IMG/VR virus record: IMGVR_UViG_3300032893_000070
Coordinates: 1-50,047 of that record
Source of the DNA: a virus
DNA length: 50,047 nt
Strand: one strand, 5' to 3'
The notes beneath the pieces were generated by a model, which was not told the origin of the DNA, searched no databases, and saw nothing but the letters and a program-made list of their open reading frames with translations. This document shows, piece by piece, positions 39,404 to 47,647 of the stretch. How positions within the stretch are numbered: position 1 is the stretch's first letter; every line of letters begins with the position of its first letter. The translations under genes and the position numbers were made by a program.

Positions 39404-39832
39404 TTACCTCCACACTCCGCACGGTATCATCACGCCCGAGAGGTTACGCTCCACGCACCCGCGAAGGATCATCCCCGCCGATCGTGCGAGCAACCTTGCC
39501 CCTCTCATTCTGTTAGGGATGATACAGCAAATCGGCCTTCGGTCAAAGGACTTCGCCGACACCTCGATGAGTTCATTCAGCATCTCGTTCGTATGGCGAA
39601 AGGCCGACGGCCCTAGCACGATCGGGTGAATCTCAAGGTAGTCGTGGTAGGCCTCAAGCCTCACCACCATCCCCTCGCCCCGAAAGACCTTCTCGCTTCG
39701 AAAGAGGACGCTTCGAAAGTGCTCTTTCGAGTATCCATCTCCAATCGAGTAGAAGCTTCCGCAGTGCTTCACCCGCTCCCACAGCTCATCGACCAAGCCG
39801 TCATCGACTGCGATCTCACTAAGGTAGTGCAT
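39404..39832 (-). CDS. GNAT acetyltransferase-like virion-region protein
   Basis: 142 residues, alpha/beta, with strands GMVVRLEAYHDYLEIHPIVL and RRPICCIIPN and a helix after it, resembling the GNAT fold found in podovirus gp13-type proteins in the same place. The acetyl-CoA loop (R/QxxGxG/A) is not clear, so it may be structural. Overlaps the gene upstream by 14 bases. Confidence 0.5.
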   Translation of the reverse strand: MHYLSEIAVDDGLVDELWERVKHCGSFYSIGDGYSKEHFRSVLFRSEKVFRGEGMVVRLEAYHDYLEIHPIVLGPSAFRHTNEMLNELIEVSAKSFDRRPICCIIPNRMRGARLLARSAGMILRGCVERNLSGVMIPCGVWR

Positions 39833-41750
39833 GCTGCTGTCTCGCCGACACTTGGGTTCCCCTCACGCTTGCCAACCGCGTCGCCTCCACGATGTAGTAC
39901 GGGGTCACCGCTGTCACCGAGGAGAACATGAAGCGGATATGGGGGCCGGTCGCTCGAAAGTTCACCCACCCCTCGGTCTCACCTTGGCGCACGGTGAGGT
40001 TCCCGACACTCCTCCACGTCTGACCGAGATCGAGTGAGATGGAAACCGCGATCACGATGTTCGAAGCCGGTGCGGTGTCCCATGCGATCTTCAAGCGAAG
40101 CATCCGCCAGAACTTCACCATCCCGGGGGCGCCCTCGTCGTAGTCCTGGGTTTGGACCGAGATGACGTTGGCCGTCCCATCGGGGTTCGTGGCGTTCTCT
40201 GCTCCCAGGTACGCCCACAGCGCCCCGCTCTGTTCCATGTAGATCCCACGGGCTTGAACCGCCTGATTGGAAAAGTTCACGAGCATGAGAGTCGAGCTTC
40301 CAAGAAGAGCCATCGCATTCCCGGTTACCGTGTAGATGCTCTGGGCGGAAAGGGACTGCGTGAGAAACGGGTCCCCGAGCATCCATGTCTTCCTCGGCTC
40401 ATAGGCCCATTCGTGGGTCTCCCAATCGTAGTCGTAGATGTTCTCGATGTAGGTATTGGATCGAGGGAACCCAAAACGGACACGACGCGTCTGCCAGTCC
40501 ACGACGGTCTGAATACGCTCGGGGTTCTGGCACTTCTGCACGCTATCCCGTACGATCTTCGACCCAACCGGTTGGAGGGTAAGAGAAGAGGCGGAGAGGA
40601 AGTAGATGTTATCCTGCCCGACGAAGAAGTGCCCCGAGATGTTCAATCCCCAGAGGTTCTGCTCATCGCGCGGGAGTACCACCGAGGCCACTGCCCTCGG
40701 CCCCGCAATCCCGATCCCTCCCGACGGTACCTGCTGGAACGCAAGGGGAAGGTTCGGCGTGTTGCTCGCCGTCCCCACGATGAGCGCATCATCGAGATAG
40801 GCGATCGCCGTGGCCCCCATCGGGACCATCCTTCTCACCGCCCCCGAGAACGCGCTCCCTTGGCCCAAAAGATTGATGTACGCCGTGGGGTCGGAGAAGT
40901 CCGTTAGGTCCGTGGCCTTGCTCCACCGAACGACCTGACGAGATTCTCCGTTCGTCCCGTCGTTGAGATGCGCCGCGAAGATCCTTCCCAGGAAGTACAT
41001 CACGCACTCGGCGGTGAATCCTCCCGTGGACGGCTGCTTCGCGGTGGCCGCCGTAAGGTTTGTGATCGCCGCCGTCGCCGGGTTGATGTAGATGAGTTGG
41101 TTGTTGTACGTGGCCACGACCAGCATCGGCCCGAGGGTAACGTCCGTCGCGTTACATGCATCGACCATCCACGGGTTTCCCGCGTGCATTCCCCGCGTGA
41201 TGCTGTAGGTCTTGTTCGACTGCGAGCCTGCCGACGATGCCAACGTGATCGAGCTGTCACTGTTCACCGAGGCGATCGTGTAGATGACGCTGTTCACCGT
41301 GAGGGTGTCACCTGCAAGGATTCCAAGGGTCTTCCACAACGGCGTCGATCCCGAGTGCGGCGTTACCGCCGTCCCGCTCGTGTCGATGTTTCCTACCGCG
41401 TAGCTCCACGTCTGCTGGGTGTAGCCGGCGAGAGAGAGGAGAAAGATGTAGTTCTCCGTGAACAGATACGGGTACTGGATTCCGTTCGTTCCCCACGTTC
41501 CCACGAGGAGAAGCGGGTTGTCCGCCGGGCTCCACGTGGCCCCTCCGAACGACGAGACATACGTCGAGTTTCGATACAGTCCCCTCGGCCGGATCGTCAC
41601 CCCCTGCGCGTCAAGGAGGCTCCCGGGCTTGAGATTGAGTGGTGAGTCCATCCAGTCGATCCCAAGGAACGGCCGTGTCACGAGTGCCTGAGGAGTCGGC
41701 AATCCCATCGAGAAGAATGGAGCGGGTGCGCCCGGTTTCGGTCCTGCCAT
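39819..41750 (-). CDS. Tail/stabilisation protein (beta-propeller-like)
   Basis: 643 residues, beta-rich throughout, with repeated strand patterns such as NPWMVDACN, GRIFAAHLND and NNQLIYINP. The start MDSPLNLKPGSLLDAQGVTI is like phage stabilisation/tail tubular B-type proteins. It probably plugs or extends the tail tube below the portal. Assignment from beta composition, size and neighbours. Confidence 0.6.
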   Translation of the reverse strand: MAGPKPGAPAPFFSMGLPTPQALVTRPFLGIDWMDSPLNLKPGSLLDAQGVTIRPRGLYRNSTYVSSFGGATWSPADNPLLLVGTWGTNGIQYPYLFTENYIFLLSLAGYTQQTWSYAVGNIDTSGTAVTPHSGSTPLWKTLGILAGDTLTVNSVIYTIASVNSDSSITLASSAGSQSNKTYSITRGMHAGNPWMVDACNATDVTLGPMLVVATYNNQLIYINPATAAITNLTAATAKQPSTGGFTAECVMYFLGRIFAAHLNDGTNGESRQVVRWSKATDLTDFSDPTAYINLLGQGSAFSGAVRRMVPMGATAIAYLDDALIVGTASNTPNLPLAFQQVPSGGIGIAGPRAVASVVLPRDEQNLWGLNISGHFFVGQDNIYFLSASSLTLQPVGSKIVRDSVQKCQNPERIQTVVDWQTRRVRFGFPRSNTYIENIYDYDWETHEWAYEPRKTWMLGDPFLTQSLSAQSIYTVTGNAMALLGSSTLMLVNFSNQAVQARGIYMEQSGALWAYLGAENATNPDGTANVISVQTQDYDEGAPGMVKFWRMLRLKIAWDTAPASNIVIAVSISLDLGQTWRSVGNLTVRQGETEGWVNFRATGPHIRFMFSSVTAVTPYYIVEATRLASVRGTQVSARQQHALP

Positions 41751-42071
41751 TTAGTTACCCGCCGCCTTCCATGCCGCTTTCCATGCCTGGATGAATGTAG
41801 CCCCGAAGGCTGTCGCGTTCGCCGGCACCGCCACAAGGTTATTGATCGCTTGGAGGGTCATCTGGGCAAGTGTCGCGTTGGCCTGCGCCACGGGGTCCGG
41901 CGGCGGGGCCACAGGAACGGGCTCGGTCTGTGTTACCCCGCCCTGCGAGAGCCACGCTTGCACCTGCGCCATGAGAGGGTCGGAGGGGAGAACCTGATAT
42001 GGAAGACCGTTGAAAGTGACTACGTAGGAGCCGTCCGCGCGGGCGTAGACCGGTTGGGTGAAGTCGATCAT
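41751..42071 (-). CDS. Small tail-region protein
   Basis: 106 residues: N-terminal IDFTQPVYARADGSYVVTFN and a Pro-rich linker, then a helical C-terminus (ANATLAQMTLQAINNLVAV). Unrecognised. ATGA overlap with the fibre gene upstream. Confidence 0.55.
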   Translation of the reverse strand: MIDFTQPVYARADGSYVVTFNGLPYQVLPSDPLMAQVQAWLSQGGVTQTEPVPVAPPPDPVAQANATLAQMTLQAINNLVAVPANATAFGATFIQAWKAAWKAAGN

Positions 42072-42670
42072 GCGATCCTCCAAGCAAGAGCGACACCGGT
42101 GTTCGATGGGGAGGCCGCCTGGATTTGCGTCCCACCCGCCGCGATACCAGCGTTCCATCCCCCCGAGGTCCCCGTGCTCAAGTTGGAAATCCATGAAAAG
42201 TAAGCCCACGTTCCTCCGGCGGGAAGGTTCAACGCGGTATTGGGGGCGCCTCCGTTGAAGACCTCCCACTGCCCCACTCCCGAAGCCGACTGCGGAAGGG
42301 GGGCCTTCGTCGACGGATCCACGTAGGGCGCTTTCCACTGGTAGGAAAGGCTATTGTACGCGGTGCTCCCATCCCCGATCTTGAAGTACTTCGTGTCCGT
42401 CTCGTAGCCGATCTGACCCTTCAGGAGTACGGGGTTGGAACTTGCAAGGTTCGCTGCCGTGTCACAGACCGCATTCGTGAGACCCGTCCCCGTTCCCGAG
42501 AACGTTCCCGAAGCCTTCATAAGCCATGGAGAAGAAAGCGTCAGCGTCGGCGGGTTCGTGACATTCGGGTCGTCGAACTGAAACGCCTTGAACGGAAAGA
42601 ACTGCTTCTGGTACTGCTGGCTCTGGTCCTGGGGGTTGGTCTGGGGGAAGTTCGGCGAGTCACCGGGCAT
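42068..42670 (-). CDS. Tail fibre with Mtd-N-like domain
   Basis: 200 residues. KGQIGYETDTKYFKIGDGST (about 85-104) is the classical Mtd N-terminal/phage fibre segment (GxxGxETDTxxFKIGDGxT), which trims trimer heads of fibres. The C-terminus is Gly/Ser/Thr-rich. Likely a fibre or fibre base contacting the host. No reverse transcriptase or variable repeat was found, so it is not a diversity-generating system here. Confidence 0.7.
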   Translation of the reverse strand: MPGDSPNFPQTNPQDQSQQYQKQFFPFKAFQFDDPNVTNPPTLTLSSPWLMKASGTFSGTGTGLTNAVCDTAANLASSNPVLLKGQIGYETDTKYFKIGDGSTAYNSLSYQWKAPYVDPSTKAPLPQSASGVGQWEVFNGGAPNTALNLPAGGTWAYFSWISNLSTGTSGGWNAGIAAGGTQIQAASPSNTGVALAWRIA

Positions 42671-42673
42671 CTT

Positions 42674-43678
42674 CTACCGGTCCTCTTCGATCCAAAGGCT
42701 GGGGAAGTCGTACTCAAACCGAAGCGCCCCGTCTTGGATCGCCGTCTGCATGTCGCTTTCGAACTCTTTTCTCAGGGCGTACGCCCCGTCCCACTCACGA
42801 TCCCGGAGCATCCCGGTCTTCGTGGCCCACTTCACGATCATCTCGGAGAACTGATCCGGGACAAGCGGCAACTGACTCGTGGTCAATAGCGCCTCACTCA
42901 ACCCGTAGTAATGAAGCTCGAAGACCATCGAGTTGACCGGAGCCACGTCGAACTCGATCCCCCCGCCGATCCCCGACGCATACCACCCGCCCGCAGGGGT
43001 CTCAAGGTCCCAGAACATCGCCGGGTACAGGTTCGTCAAAACTTGCTTGTAGAGGGGAGTTCGCTCGTCATACCTCCGTATGTCCTTCTGCATCTGCACG
43101 TCGTAGATCCACAGAGCCGATGCAAAATCCTCCTTCGGATCGACAGGGATGAACTCATTCGTGTGGTAGCCCGTTCCCGAGTTGAGCGAACAGGCCCACC
43201 ACTTCTTATAGATGTTCACGGTGGTCCCCACCGTCGGCGTGGAAAGAAGGTTGTCCGCAAGCGTCAGGACCGGAGATGTGGAGTTGTCACTCGCGATGAC
43301 GAGGTGCTGCTCCGAGCCCTGAGAGCTTGCGTTGGCCGCGCCGATGTCCACGATCCAGTTGACGTACTTGTTGGTCATCGCGATGAGCCCCGTGATCGCC
43401 ACCTGGTTCGTTCCCGGGACCGACGCCACCGTTCCCGTCACGACCGAGTTCTGGAAGAAGCTCCGGCGCTCCAGCGATCGAAACCGTACGAATGTCCCGT
43501 CGGAAAGTTGAGTTGAGCATACCTTCCGATACGCACGACCAAGCCATTTGAGAATCTTTTGTGCCCCTGCTGTCGTGAGATCTACTGTACCGTAGGTAGC
43601 TCCATACGGATACAAGTCCGTGCTCTCTCCAAGATTTTCGTAGACCTCAGTTATCATGTCTCCGACGCTGTACGACAT
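42674..43678 (-). CDS. Neck/adaptor-like structural protein
   Basis: 334 residues. The N-terminus (DMITEVYENLGESTDLYPYG, then ILKWLGRAYRKVCSTQ) is helical and like head-completion/tail-adaptor proteins; the middle is beta-rich. It lies before the tail proteins and after the inserted HNH gene. Function inferred from place and shape. Confidence 0.55.
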   Translation of the reverse strand: MSYSVGDMITEVYENLGESTDLYPYGATYGTVDLTTAGAQKILKWLGRAYRKVCSTQLSDGTFVRFRSLERRSFFQNSVVTGTVASVPGTNQVAITGLIAMTNKYVNWIVDIGAANASSQGSEQHLVIASDNSTSPVLTLADNLLSTPTVGTTVNIYKKWWACSLNSGTGYHTNEFIPVDPKEDFASALWIYDVQMQKDIRRYDERTPLYKQVLTNLYPAMFWDLETPAGGWYASGIGGGIEFDVAPVNSMVFELHYYGLSEALLTTSQLPLVPDQFSEMIVKWATKTGMLRDREWDGAYALRKEFESDMQTAIQDGALRFEYDFPSLWIEEDR

Positions 43679-44157
43679 TACAGTAGCCCTGCCATTTTGT
43701 TCGTGTACGCGAACTCTCCAAAGACTTCTATCGCTGCCTCATCATAGGCCCTTGCAGCTTCTTCTTCATCCTTGTAGGAACCCAAGCCTACGAACCTACC
43801 ATCCTTTCGATAGTAGGCCAGCCATCGGTTTCTCGACCTTCTCCAGCTTACTCCTTTGAACTTGGAAGAGCATCCCTCACGGAATCTTCTGGTATTGGCT
43901 GTGTTCTGTGATGCAGTACAAATACGGAGATTTTCCCTTCGATTATCAAGTCCGTCTCCATTGATATGGTCCACAGAATCTTTTCTTGAAGGGTTCAAGA
44001 TCAATCTGTGCATGGAAACAGAGTGGCCGTCTATCCAAGAGAAGGCGTAGAATGCCTTGTGGTTGGGGCGACAATTCCACTTGAAGTGGGACAACCATTC
44101 GAAGTCCGCATCGTCTACGAGAGCAACCTTGCCTCGGGTCAGGGGTATCTCTTTCAT
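43678..44157 (-). CDS. HNH endonuclease with AP2 DNA-binding domain
   Basis: 159 residues, a standard mobile HNH-AP2. HNH: HRLILNPSR, then VDHINGDGLDNRRENLRIC (about 62-80). AP2: SKFKGVSWRRSRNRWLAYYR and GSYKDEEEAARAYDEAA. It probably cuts DNA at a phage site and spreads. It is AT-richer than the genes around it. Its start overlaps the small gene upstream (ATGA) and its stop overlaps the neck gene (TAATG), so it fits into the operon without breaking coupling. Confidence 0.9.
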   Translation of the reverse strand: MKEIPLTRGKVALVDDADFEWLSHFKWNCRPNHKAFYAFSWIDGHSVSMHRLILNPSRKDSVDHINGDGLDNRRENLRICTASQNTANTRRFREGCSSKFKGVSWRRSRNRWLAYYRKDGRFVGLGSYKDEEEAARAYDEAAIEVFGEFAYTNKMAGLL

Positions 44158-44282
44158 TTCTCGTCTCTCTTCCAGCGGTCAAACGGCGGGTGCCCTGCGT
44201 AGTCGTGATGCTTGTCCTGGTAGTCGATGAGATCCCGAAGAATCCACGCGAGCACCGCCACGGCTACCATTTCCAGCCACAC
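44154..44282 (-). CDS. Small hydrophobic-start protein
   Basis: 42 residues from GTG 44282: MWLEMVAVAVLAWILRDLID then DYAGHPPFDRWKRDEK. A membrane-like first half and a conserved-looking HPPF tail. ATGA overlap with the HNH gene. Confidence 0.5.
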   Translation of the reverse strand: MWLEMVAVAVLAWILRDLIDYQDKHHDYAGHPPFDRWKRDEK

Positions 44283-44284
44283 CC

Positions 44285-44473
44285 TTATCCGCGACGTTTC
44301 TTCTTCCTTTTTCCCTGCCCGCTCTCGGAAAGCGAGATGGCTACCGCCTGTTTCCGCGAGGTGACCTTCTGCCCACTGGAGGACTTGAGGGTTCCGTGGG
44401 CAAACTTGTGCATCTCTTCTCGCACTCGCTCTCTCTTGGCCTTCTTGCTGGCAGACTTACCGAGTCTCGGCAT
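44285..44473 (-). CDS. DUF6496-like small basic protein
   Basis: 62 residues, basic. MHKFAHGTLKSSSGQKVTSR and KQAVAISLSESG are the hallmark of the small phage DUF6496-type proteins (KxxMxEFxxGxL...KQAIAIALSEA). Common near head genes; function unknown. Confidence 0.75.
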   Translation of the reverse strand: MPRLGKSASKKAKRERVREEMHKFAHGTLKSSSGQKVTSRKQAVAISLSESGQGKRKKKRRG

Positions 44474-44474
44474 G

Positions 44475-44543
44475 TCACTTCTTCCCGCTCATCGGAGGCT
44501 TGGGCATCGGCTTCTTCCCCCCGCATTTCTTTGCTCCCACCAT
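44475..44543 (-). CDS. 22-residue basic peptide
   Basis: MVGAKKCGGKKPMPKPPMSG then KK. GAGGGAAGTG precedes ATG; start overlaps the upstream stop as TGATG, and its stop is one base from the next ATG. Small basic peptides of this type occur in similar phage operons. Uncertain. Confidence 0.4.
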   Translation of the reverse strand: MVGAKKCGGKKPMPKPPMSGKK

Positions 44544-44728
44544 CACTTCCCTCGCTTTCGCTTGGCGGCAATCCGCTTCATGTTCTGGGCGAACACGGCC
44601 TTCTTCGCCTGCTTTCCACCGGCCTTCTTTCCCGCCGCGATCTTGGACTCCGTGGCCTTCCCGAACGACCCCAGTGTCCCTTTCTTCTTCATCCTGGCCG
44701 TTGCCTTCTGAATCCATTTCCCTGCCAT
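44543..44728 (-). CDS. Small Lys-rich protein
   Basis: 61 residues with over 30% Lys/Arg (MAGKWIQKATARMKKKGTLG ... KRIAAKRKRGK). Start overlaps the repeat protein stop as TAATG. Probably nucleic-acid or membrane binding; unrecognised. Confidence 0.6.
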   Translation of the reverse strand: MAGKWIQKATARMKKKGTLGSFGKATESKIAAGKKAGGKQAKKAVFAQNMKRIAAKRKRGK

Positions 44729-45309
44729 TACGACCCTCCCATCGGCCTTCGGGAAAGTGAGTTGTACCCCGAAGAGCCCATTTCCCGGTAGGCGTAGCTC
44801 GGCTGGGCCACATGCCATTCGTAGTCCGCCGACCCGCCTCTGAAGCTAAGATACCCCACGGTCGCCACGAGTGTATACGCCACCGGGCCGCCTGCTACCG
44901 TCAGTGTAGCATTCTCAGCGGTAAAGGCAAGTGTTCCGTACCCCGCCGATACCTTGTGCGCTGCCACGAGTGTCGCGCTTTCCGCAGTGAACGTGAGGTT
45001 CGTCTTCGTCGCAGTGATCCCGTGTCCTGCGGTCATCGTGGCACTCTCTGCCGTGAACACGAGATTGGTCTTTGCCGCGCTCACCTTATGTGCCGCTACC
45101 GCCGTGGCACTCTGGGCGGAAAAGGTGATCGAAGTCTTCGCAGCGATGACCCCATGACCGGCTACCAGCGTTGCCGTCTTCGCGGAGAACGCCAACGTCC
45201 CCACCGCTGCCGTAAGCGTGTAAGCCGTCCCAGAGTCACCGTGAGTCGGGTCTCGAAGGACTACATCGTAAGGATTGGCGTATCCAGATCGAAGGTAGAC
45301 ATCCGGCAT
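44728..45309 (-). CDS. Repeat-containing virion protein
   Basis: 193 residues. From residue 39 on it is made of 22-residue units, four full and one partial, beginning (L/I)xF(S/T)Axx-AT and alternating GHG and AHK halves every second unit. Such beta-repeat stretches are seen in phage tail or fibre decoration proteins. The C-terminal 45 residues are aromatic and not repeated. ATGA overlap with the upstream gene. Confidence 0.65.
   Translation of the reverse strand: MPDVYLRSGYANPYDVVLRDPTHGDSGTAYTLTAAVGTLAFSAKTATLVAGHGVIAAKTSITFSAQSATAVAAHKVSAAKTNLVFTAESATMTAGHGITATKTNLTFTAESATLVAAHKVSAGYGTLAFTAENATLTVAGGPVAYTLVATVGYLSFRGGSADYEWHVAQPSYAYREMGSSGYNSLSRRPMGGS
44887..45195 (-). repeat. 66-bp tandem repeats in the virion gene
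   Basis: Codes for the 22-residue units of the protein at 44728-45309 (residues 39-60, 61-82, 83-104, 105-126 and a partial fifth). Units share DNA identity, so copy number may change by recombination or slippage. Confidence 0.6.
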
Positions 45310-45647
45310 CAGCTCGCTACCAAGGTATTCACTGTGGTCCCTGCGACATCGGGAGATCCCGGAAGGTATGCCACGAGGTAGAACGGTCCCGAGGCGGTGG
45401 GAAGGAAGGTGAAGTTTCCCGATCCGTCGGAGATCGTGGTGGAGATCTGGGTGTCATTCAGGGCTTGGAAGAGGTGGACGGTGCAGCTTCCCAGGGGATT
45501 GCCGGAGCCATCGCGCGTGACTCCGCTCAAGGAGGCATTGCGGGTGTTGAAGACCGGGCCACGAAAGGCCATCCCTTTCCGTGGCATCCTGCCCGGCGAG
45601 GCGAATCCTGACGCTACTCCCGGGCGCCCCGCCGCGATCCCCGGCAC
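45309..45647 (-). CDS. Carboxypeptidase-regulatory-like beta-sandwich protein
   Basis: 112 residues from GTG 45647 (GAGGAG 11 bases upstream). Residues 35-110 look like an Ig-like/CarboxypepD_reg fold: SGVTRDGSGNPLGSCTVHLF, then FYLVAYLPGSPDVAGTTVNT. Probably a virion surface or fibre-associated domain. The start could also be an internal Met (residue 22 or 27). Confidence 0.55.
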   Translation of the reverse strand: MPGIAAGRPGVASGFASPGRMPRKGMAFRGPVFNTRNASLSGVTRDGSGNPLGSCTVHLFQALNDTQISTTISDGSGNFTFLPTASGPFYLVAYLPGSPDVAGTTVNTLVAS

Positions 45648-45649
45648 GG

Positions 45650-46213
45650 TTAGTTGATCTCCTCTACGATGTACTGATGGACGGTGAAGGAGCCCGTGGC
45701 CACCGTCTGCGTGAAGAAGAAGTCCACCGCGTTGGCGGCCGTATTGTCGAACCCCGTACCAACCGCAGGCGTTCCCACGGGGACGTTGACGCTGCCGTTT
45801 CCTCCAGCCGATGGCAGCGGAGATCCGACCACCGCCTCGCTCTGGAAGATGCCGAGGCCGAAGAGGTTCGAGGACGTACCCGACCCCACCGCGCGGCAAG
45901 TCAGCCACAGCTCGAACCACCAGGGCACCGTGGTCTTCGCCACCACGTTGAGGTTGACCGCCCCGCTGTCCCACGCGACGATCGTGCCGGACGGTCCAGT
46001 GCGGAAGTCCAGACGGGCCGTGCCGGGCGTGGTCACGACGCACGAGATTCGCCCCATCATGAAGACGTGCCATGCCTTGCCGATGTACCAGTAGTTGTTG
46101 GGAAGAATCAGACGCGAGGGGGTAGGGATGCAACTTGCCGCAGCCGCAGAAGTCAGGGTCGGCCCATCGACCGTTCCCACCACCAGAGGTTGTCGATAAT
46201 ACTGTACTGCCAT
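45650..46213 (-). CDS. Beta-rich virion protein
   Basis: 187 residues, Ser/Thr/Ala/Gly-rich with predicted strands (NNYWYIGKAWHVFMMGRISC, FTQTVATGSFTVHQYIVEEI). Unrecognised; lies among tail-fibre-type genes, so likely a virion surface component. Confidence 0.6.
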   Translation of the reverse strand: MAVQYYRQPLVVGTVDGPTLTSAAAASCIPTPSRLILPNNYWYIGKAWHVFMMGRISCVVTTPGTARLDFRTGPSGTIVAWDSGAVNLNVVAKTTVPWWFELWLTCRAVGSGTSSNLFGLGIFQSEAVVGSPLPSAGGNGSVNVPVGTPAVGTGFDNTAANAVDFFFTQTVATGSFTVHQYIVEEIN

Positions 46214-46217
46214 GGTC

Positions 46218-46373
46218 CTACTCCCTCACGTCCACGACGACGCTTGCCGAGAGCGTACACCCGTACTTGTCCAGCACCTTTTGGATCTCCTCGAAGCACT
46301 GACGCTTTCGGTCTTCAATTCCCTTCGCACTCAGGGTCAGGAATCCCGGTGCTGCTTTCAACTCGTAGTCCAT
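46218..46373 (-). CDS. Small conserved-looking phage protein
   Basis: 51 residues: helical middle (SAKGIEDRKRQCFEEIQKVL) and a TLSASVVVDVRE end. GGAGAAGAC precedes the ATG. Resembles small phage proteins with a D-K-Y-x-C core; unnamed. Confidence 0.5.
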   Translation of the reverse strand: MDYELKAAPGFLTLSAKGIEDRKRQCFEEIQKVLDKYGCTLSASVVVDVRE

Positions 46374-46383
46374 GTCTTCTCCT

Positions 46384-46803
46384 CTACGACGCCTGGAGAA
46401 CGCCGTTGGATGCGTCCAACGTAAGGGTGAAGGTACTTGATACCGCGAGGTTGATCTCGCTGCCGTAGTCGTAGTACCCCACGAGGTTGTTGGTCGTCGT
46501 ATCATAGAGCCACGCATAGCGGAATTGCGCGATGCTCCCTCCCGTCGCCGTCCACGCCGTGGGAGAGGCCAACACAAGCTTGTACGTCCCCGAGGTCTGC
46601 CCGTGGCTTGACACCGTGCAGGCATTCCCTCCCGTGGTGTACCCATTTCCCGAGGCGATCTCCGTCACATCGGCGTAGTTTGCCATCGTAGACACGTTTG
46701 GTGCTACGTCCGAGAGAAACACCTTGTAGGAGTCGCTCCCGAGATTCATCCCCTCAAGGGCGTTCGCCTTGAAGGCATAGACGAACACAATCGCGGTGGC
46801 CAT
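46384..46803 (-). CDS. Beta-rich virion protein
   Basis: 139 residues, Thr/Ser/Gly/Tyr-rich. NYADVTEIASGNGYTTGGNA resembles a segment common in phage tail or decoration proteins. The C-terminus (EINLAVSSTFTLTLDASNGV) is strand-like. Likely on the virion surface; exact place unknown. Confidence 0.6.
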   Translation of the reverse strand: MATAIVFVYAFKANALEGMNLGSDSYKVFLSDVAPNVSTMANYADVTEIASGNGYTTGGNACTVSSHGQTSGTYKLVLASPTAWTATGGSIAQFRYAWLYDTTTNNLVGYYDYGSEINLAVSSTFTLTLDASNGVLQAS

Positions 46804-46806
46804 GGC

Positions 46807-47109
46807 CTAAAGCCCGTACAGCCTTAGCTTCCCGCCTCCCGGGAACGTCCCCGCGCACTTCACCGGGGCCACCCACAGCGCGATCCCTCTCTGGAAGAAG
46901 TGCTCGTCCAACCACTGCGTGGAGTTCGTCCCTCCGGTGATGTCAAGCAAGGTCACTCCGTTGGCATCCTGGAGGATGATCCTCCCCGCCACCGAGAACG
47001 TTGCGATCACCCCTACCGGAAGGAACCTCGGTGTGCTCGTCACCGGGGTGTAGGTGTCGGTGGTATTGGAGATCGTCACGATCCCCGCTGAAGCCGTCAA
47101 AGCCGCCAT
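46807..47109 (-). CDS. Small beta-rich virion protein
   Basis: 100 residues, hydrophobic strands (GIVTISNTTDTYTPVT, VIATFSVAGRIILQDANGV). TAGGAGGGC precedes the ATG. Unrecognised; next to the lysis genes. Confidence 0.55.
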   Translation of the reverse strand: MAALTASAGIVTISNTTDTYTPVTSTPRFLPVGVIATFSVAGRIILQDANGVTLLDITGGTNSTQWLDEHFFQRGIALWVAPVKCAGTFPGGGKLRLYGL

Positions 47110-47118
47110 GTAGCCCTC

Positions 47119-47538
47119 CTAATGATTGCCCTGGACTCCCAGGGCCTTCTCTCCCGTTCGTGCCAGATACGATATTCCCAGCATCCCCGTAAGGATCTCT
47201 TTGAGCAAGGGATCGGTCTGAGGAAGCGTTACGGGGTGCCCGAAGAGCGCCGCAAACCCTTCGAAGAGCGGAACGAACAGCACCGTCCACGCAAACCCGA
47301 TCCCGCTCACCCATCCCACGAACGGCCTCCATCCCGAGATGAACACATTGGGGTTCGCCGCCTCGATTGCGTTCACATCGGTCTGCGCCTTCATGGCCTG
47401 CTGCTGGAGGTCGGCCAGCGCCTTCGTCAGCTCCGCCTGCTTGTCCGCCGGGAGCAGACCCGCCGAGTTCATGACCTTGCTCGCCGAGTCTCCGATCCCC
47501 GTCACGAGACCCGAGATGATGTCGGTGATCGCGCTCAT
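47119..47538 (-). CDS. 3TM-type holin
   Basis: 139 residues. FISGWRPFVGWVSGIGFAWT (about 66-85) is the hallmark of the GTA/3TM holin family, with hydrophobic helices around 70-115 and a helical, polar N-terminus. It forms pores in the inner membrane at lysis time. It sits next to other membrane and lysis candidates. Start ATG 47538. Confidence 0.8.
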   Translation of the reverse strand: MSAITDIISGLVTGIGDSASKVMNSAGLLPADKQAELTKALADLQQQAMKAQTDVNAIEAANPNVFISGWRPFVGWVSGIGFAWTVLFVPLFEGFAALFGHPVTLPQTDPLLKEILTGMLGISYLARTGEKALGVQGNH

Positions 47539-47539
47539 G

Positions 47540-47635
47540 TCACCACGGGAACTTCACGTACTTCGAGAGAAACCACCCGAGGAACATCGCGCCCACGGCG
47601 ATCAGCAGTCCCACGATCATTCCAAACACGAACAT
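47540..47635 (-). CDS. Very small membrane protein near the holin
   Basis: 31 residues: MFVFGMIVGLLIAVGAMFLG then WFLSKYVKFPW, one transmembrane helix. GGGGGGTGAGAG precedes ATG. Its position before the holin suggests a holin partner, antiholin or spanin-like peptide. Confidence 0.5.
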   Translation of the reverse strand: MFVFGMIVGLLIAVGAMFLGWFLSKYVKFPW

Positions 47636-47647
47636 CTCTCACCCCCC

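Noticed and set aside
42068-42670. Diversity-generating retroelement linked to the Mtd-like fibre
   Set aside because: No reverse transcriptase and no template/variable repeat pair seen in the window.
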